From Mycobacterium sp. AZCC_0083 (GTDB taxonomy: Bacteria; Actinomycetota; Actinomycetes; Mycobacteriales; Mycobacteriaceae): a DNA stretch of 64,000 nucleotides. Made by a program: the position numbers and the translations under genes. The stretch lies in the NCBI RefSeq assembly GCF_014202335.1, contig NZ_JACHGP010000025.1:49116-113115 (forward strand), read 5' to 3'. Under the pieces are notes generated by a model. That model saw nothing but the letters and a program-made list of their open reading frames with translations. It did not search any database and was not told where the DNA came from. Below are positions 63,629 to 64,000 of this stretch, piece after piece (the first letter of the stretch is position 1; each line of letters opens with the position of its first letter).

Positions 63629-63808
63629 TTATGCGTGCTGAGGGTTCTTCTCAGCCGACAGCCGCCACTCCTTGAACGCAGCCAGTTCGGATCGCGACGC
63701 CTGATCCCATCGAACGCCCATCGCGTGCAGAAAATCCAGCCAAACCTTCAACGACAAGGCGTAACGACGCAACGTCCCCGTTGCTCGTCCCCTCACCAGG
63801 GGATCTCG
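63629..63808 (-). pseudogene. Fragment of a tyrosine recombinase (integrase) N-terminal domain
   Basis: A 59-codon open stretch between stops reads TLRRYALSLKVWLDFLHAMG then VRWDQASRSELAAFKEWRLS, typical of the SAM-like core-binding domain of phage-type tyrosine recombinases. It has no catalytic domain: it stops at AEKNPQHA, and an in-frame TAG lies just upstream. It suggests an old mobile element at this end. Nothing else is recognised from 63497 to 64000. Confidence 0.5.
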
Positions 63809-64000
63809 CTAGTAGGCGTTCACCAACGCATCCGCCCGGCCCCACGGATCAAGGAAGAACGGGGTGCCATCACACGCACCATTTCGCTTCGCCCAGGCCT
63901 CGACATCGCCTAATGGGAGTCGATCAGCGTGTCCTTGACGGGGATCTTGGTTCTCGAGCGGGAGGCTGATTACCGAGCCGCCGGCCGGTGAGCACTGTCG

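Overview
This window is chromosomal DNA of a mycobacterium, most likely a fast-growing Mycolicibacterium-type species. It is GC-rich, with many GTG starts and ATGA/TAATG gene overlaps. It carries mce4/yrbE genes, an LpqN lipoprotein, hemophore-like proteins and a PGRS-type glycine-rich protein. Most of it is the cholesterol catabolism (KstR-regulated) locus. Gene order follows the M. tuberculosis Rv3499c-Rv3538 region, with accessory insertions and no PE/PPE genes. The assignments come from reading the sequence and recalling the families; no search was run.

Layout. 1-4528 (minus): start of the mce4 steroid importer operon (yrbE4A, yrbE4B, mce4A, mce4B, partial mce4C). 4786-5911 (minus): hsd4A and ferredoxin fdxD. 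6111-10663 (plus): fadE26, fadE27, fadD17 and an AraC-type regulator. 10600-12016: a VOC protein and lpqN. 12021-14803 (minus): fadD19 and a coupled nitronate-monooxygenase-like flavoprotein. 14872-17063 (plus): echA19 and an MFS transporter. 17070-20090 (minus): cyp142, an acetoacetate-decarboxylase-like gene and an F420-type oxidoreductase. 20150-23895 (plus): DUF35 protein, ltp4, ltp3 and a ketosteroid-isomerase-like gene. 23957-26226: gamma carbonic anhydrase, kshA and its small partner. 26403-30637: DUF222/HNH gene, Ser/Thr kinase and a frameshifted gene. 30711-33775 (minus): sulfotransferase, SDR and DUF1214 genes (the Rv3529c-3531c block). 33916-40203: IclR regulator, then a LacI-controlled sugar ABC transporter with a polyol-type dehydrogenase. 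40231-49319: accessory block with two hemophore-like genes, a RecQ-phosphoribosyltransferase fusion, a serine hydrolase, DUF899, a TIGR03943/permease pair and a secreted Ala/Pro-rich protein. 49574-52331 (minus): hsaF, hsaG, hsaE. 52403-54958 (plus): kstD and chsH3. 54959-64000: accessory end with repeat proteins, a frameshifted PGRS protein, a LuxR/AAA regulator facing a truncated paralogue, and an integrase fragment.

How it works together. Mce4 imports the sterol. CYP142, with a ferredoxin such as FdxD, oxidises the terminal side-chain carbon. FadD19 and FadD17 activate C8 and C5 side-chain acids. FadE26-FadE27, EchA19, Hsd4A and the Ltp/DUF35 proteins shorten the side chain. KstD and KshA open the ring system. 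HsaE, HsaF and HsaG convert the released 2-hydroxyhexadienoate to propionyl-CoA and pyruvate. Nine copies or near-copies of the KstR palindrome (TNNAACNNGTTNNA) lie in front of these units. At several starts the box lies directly against the start codon, over a -10 element of an apparently leaderless promoter.
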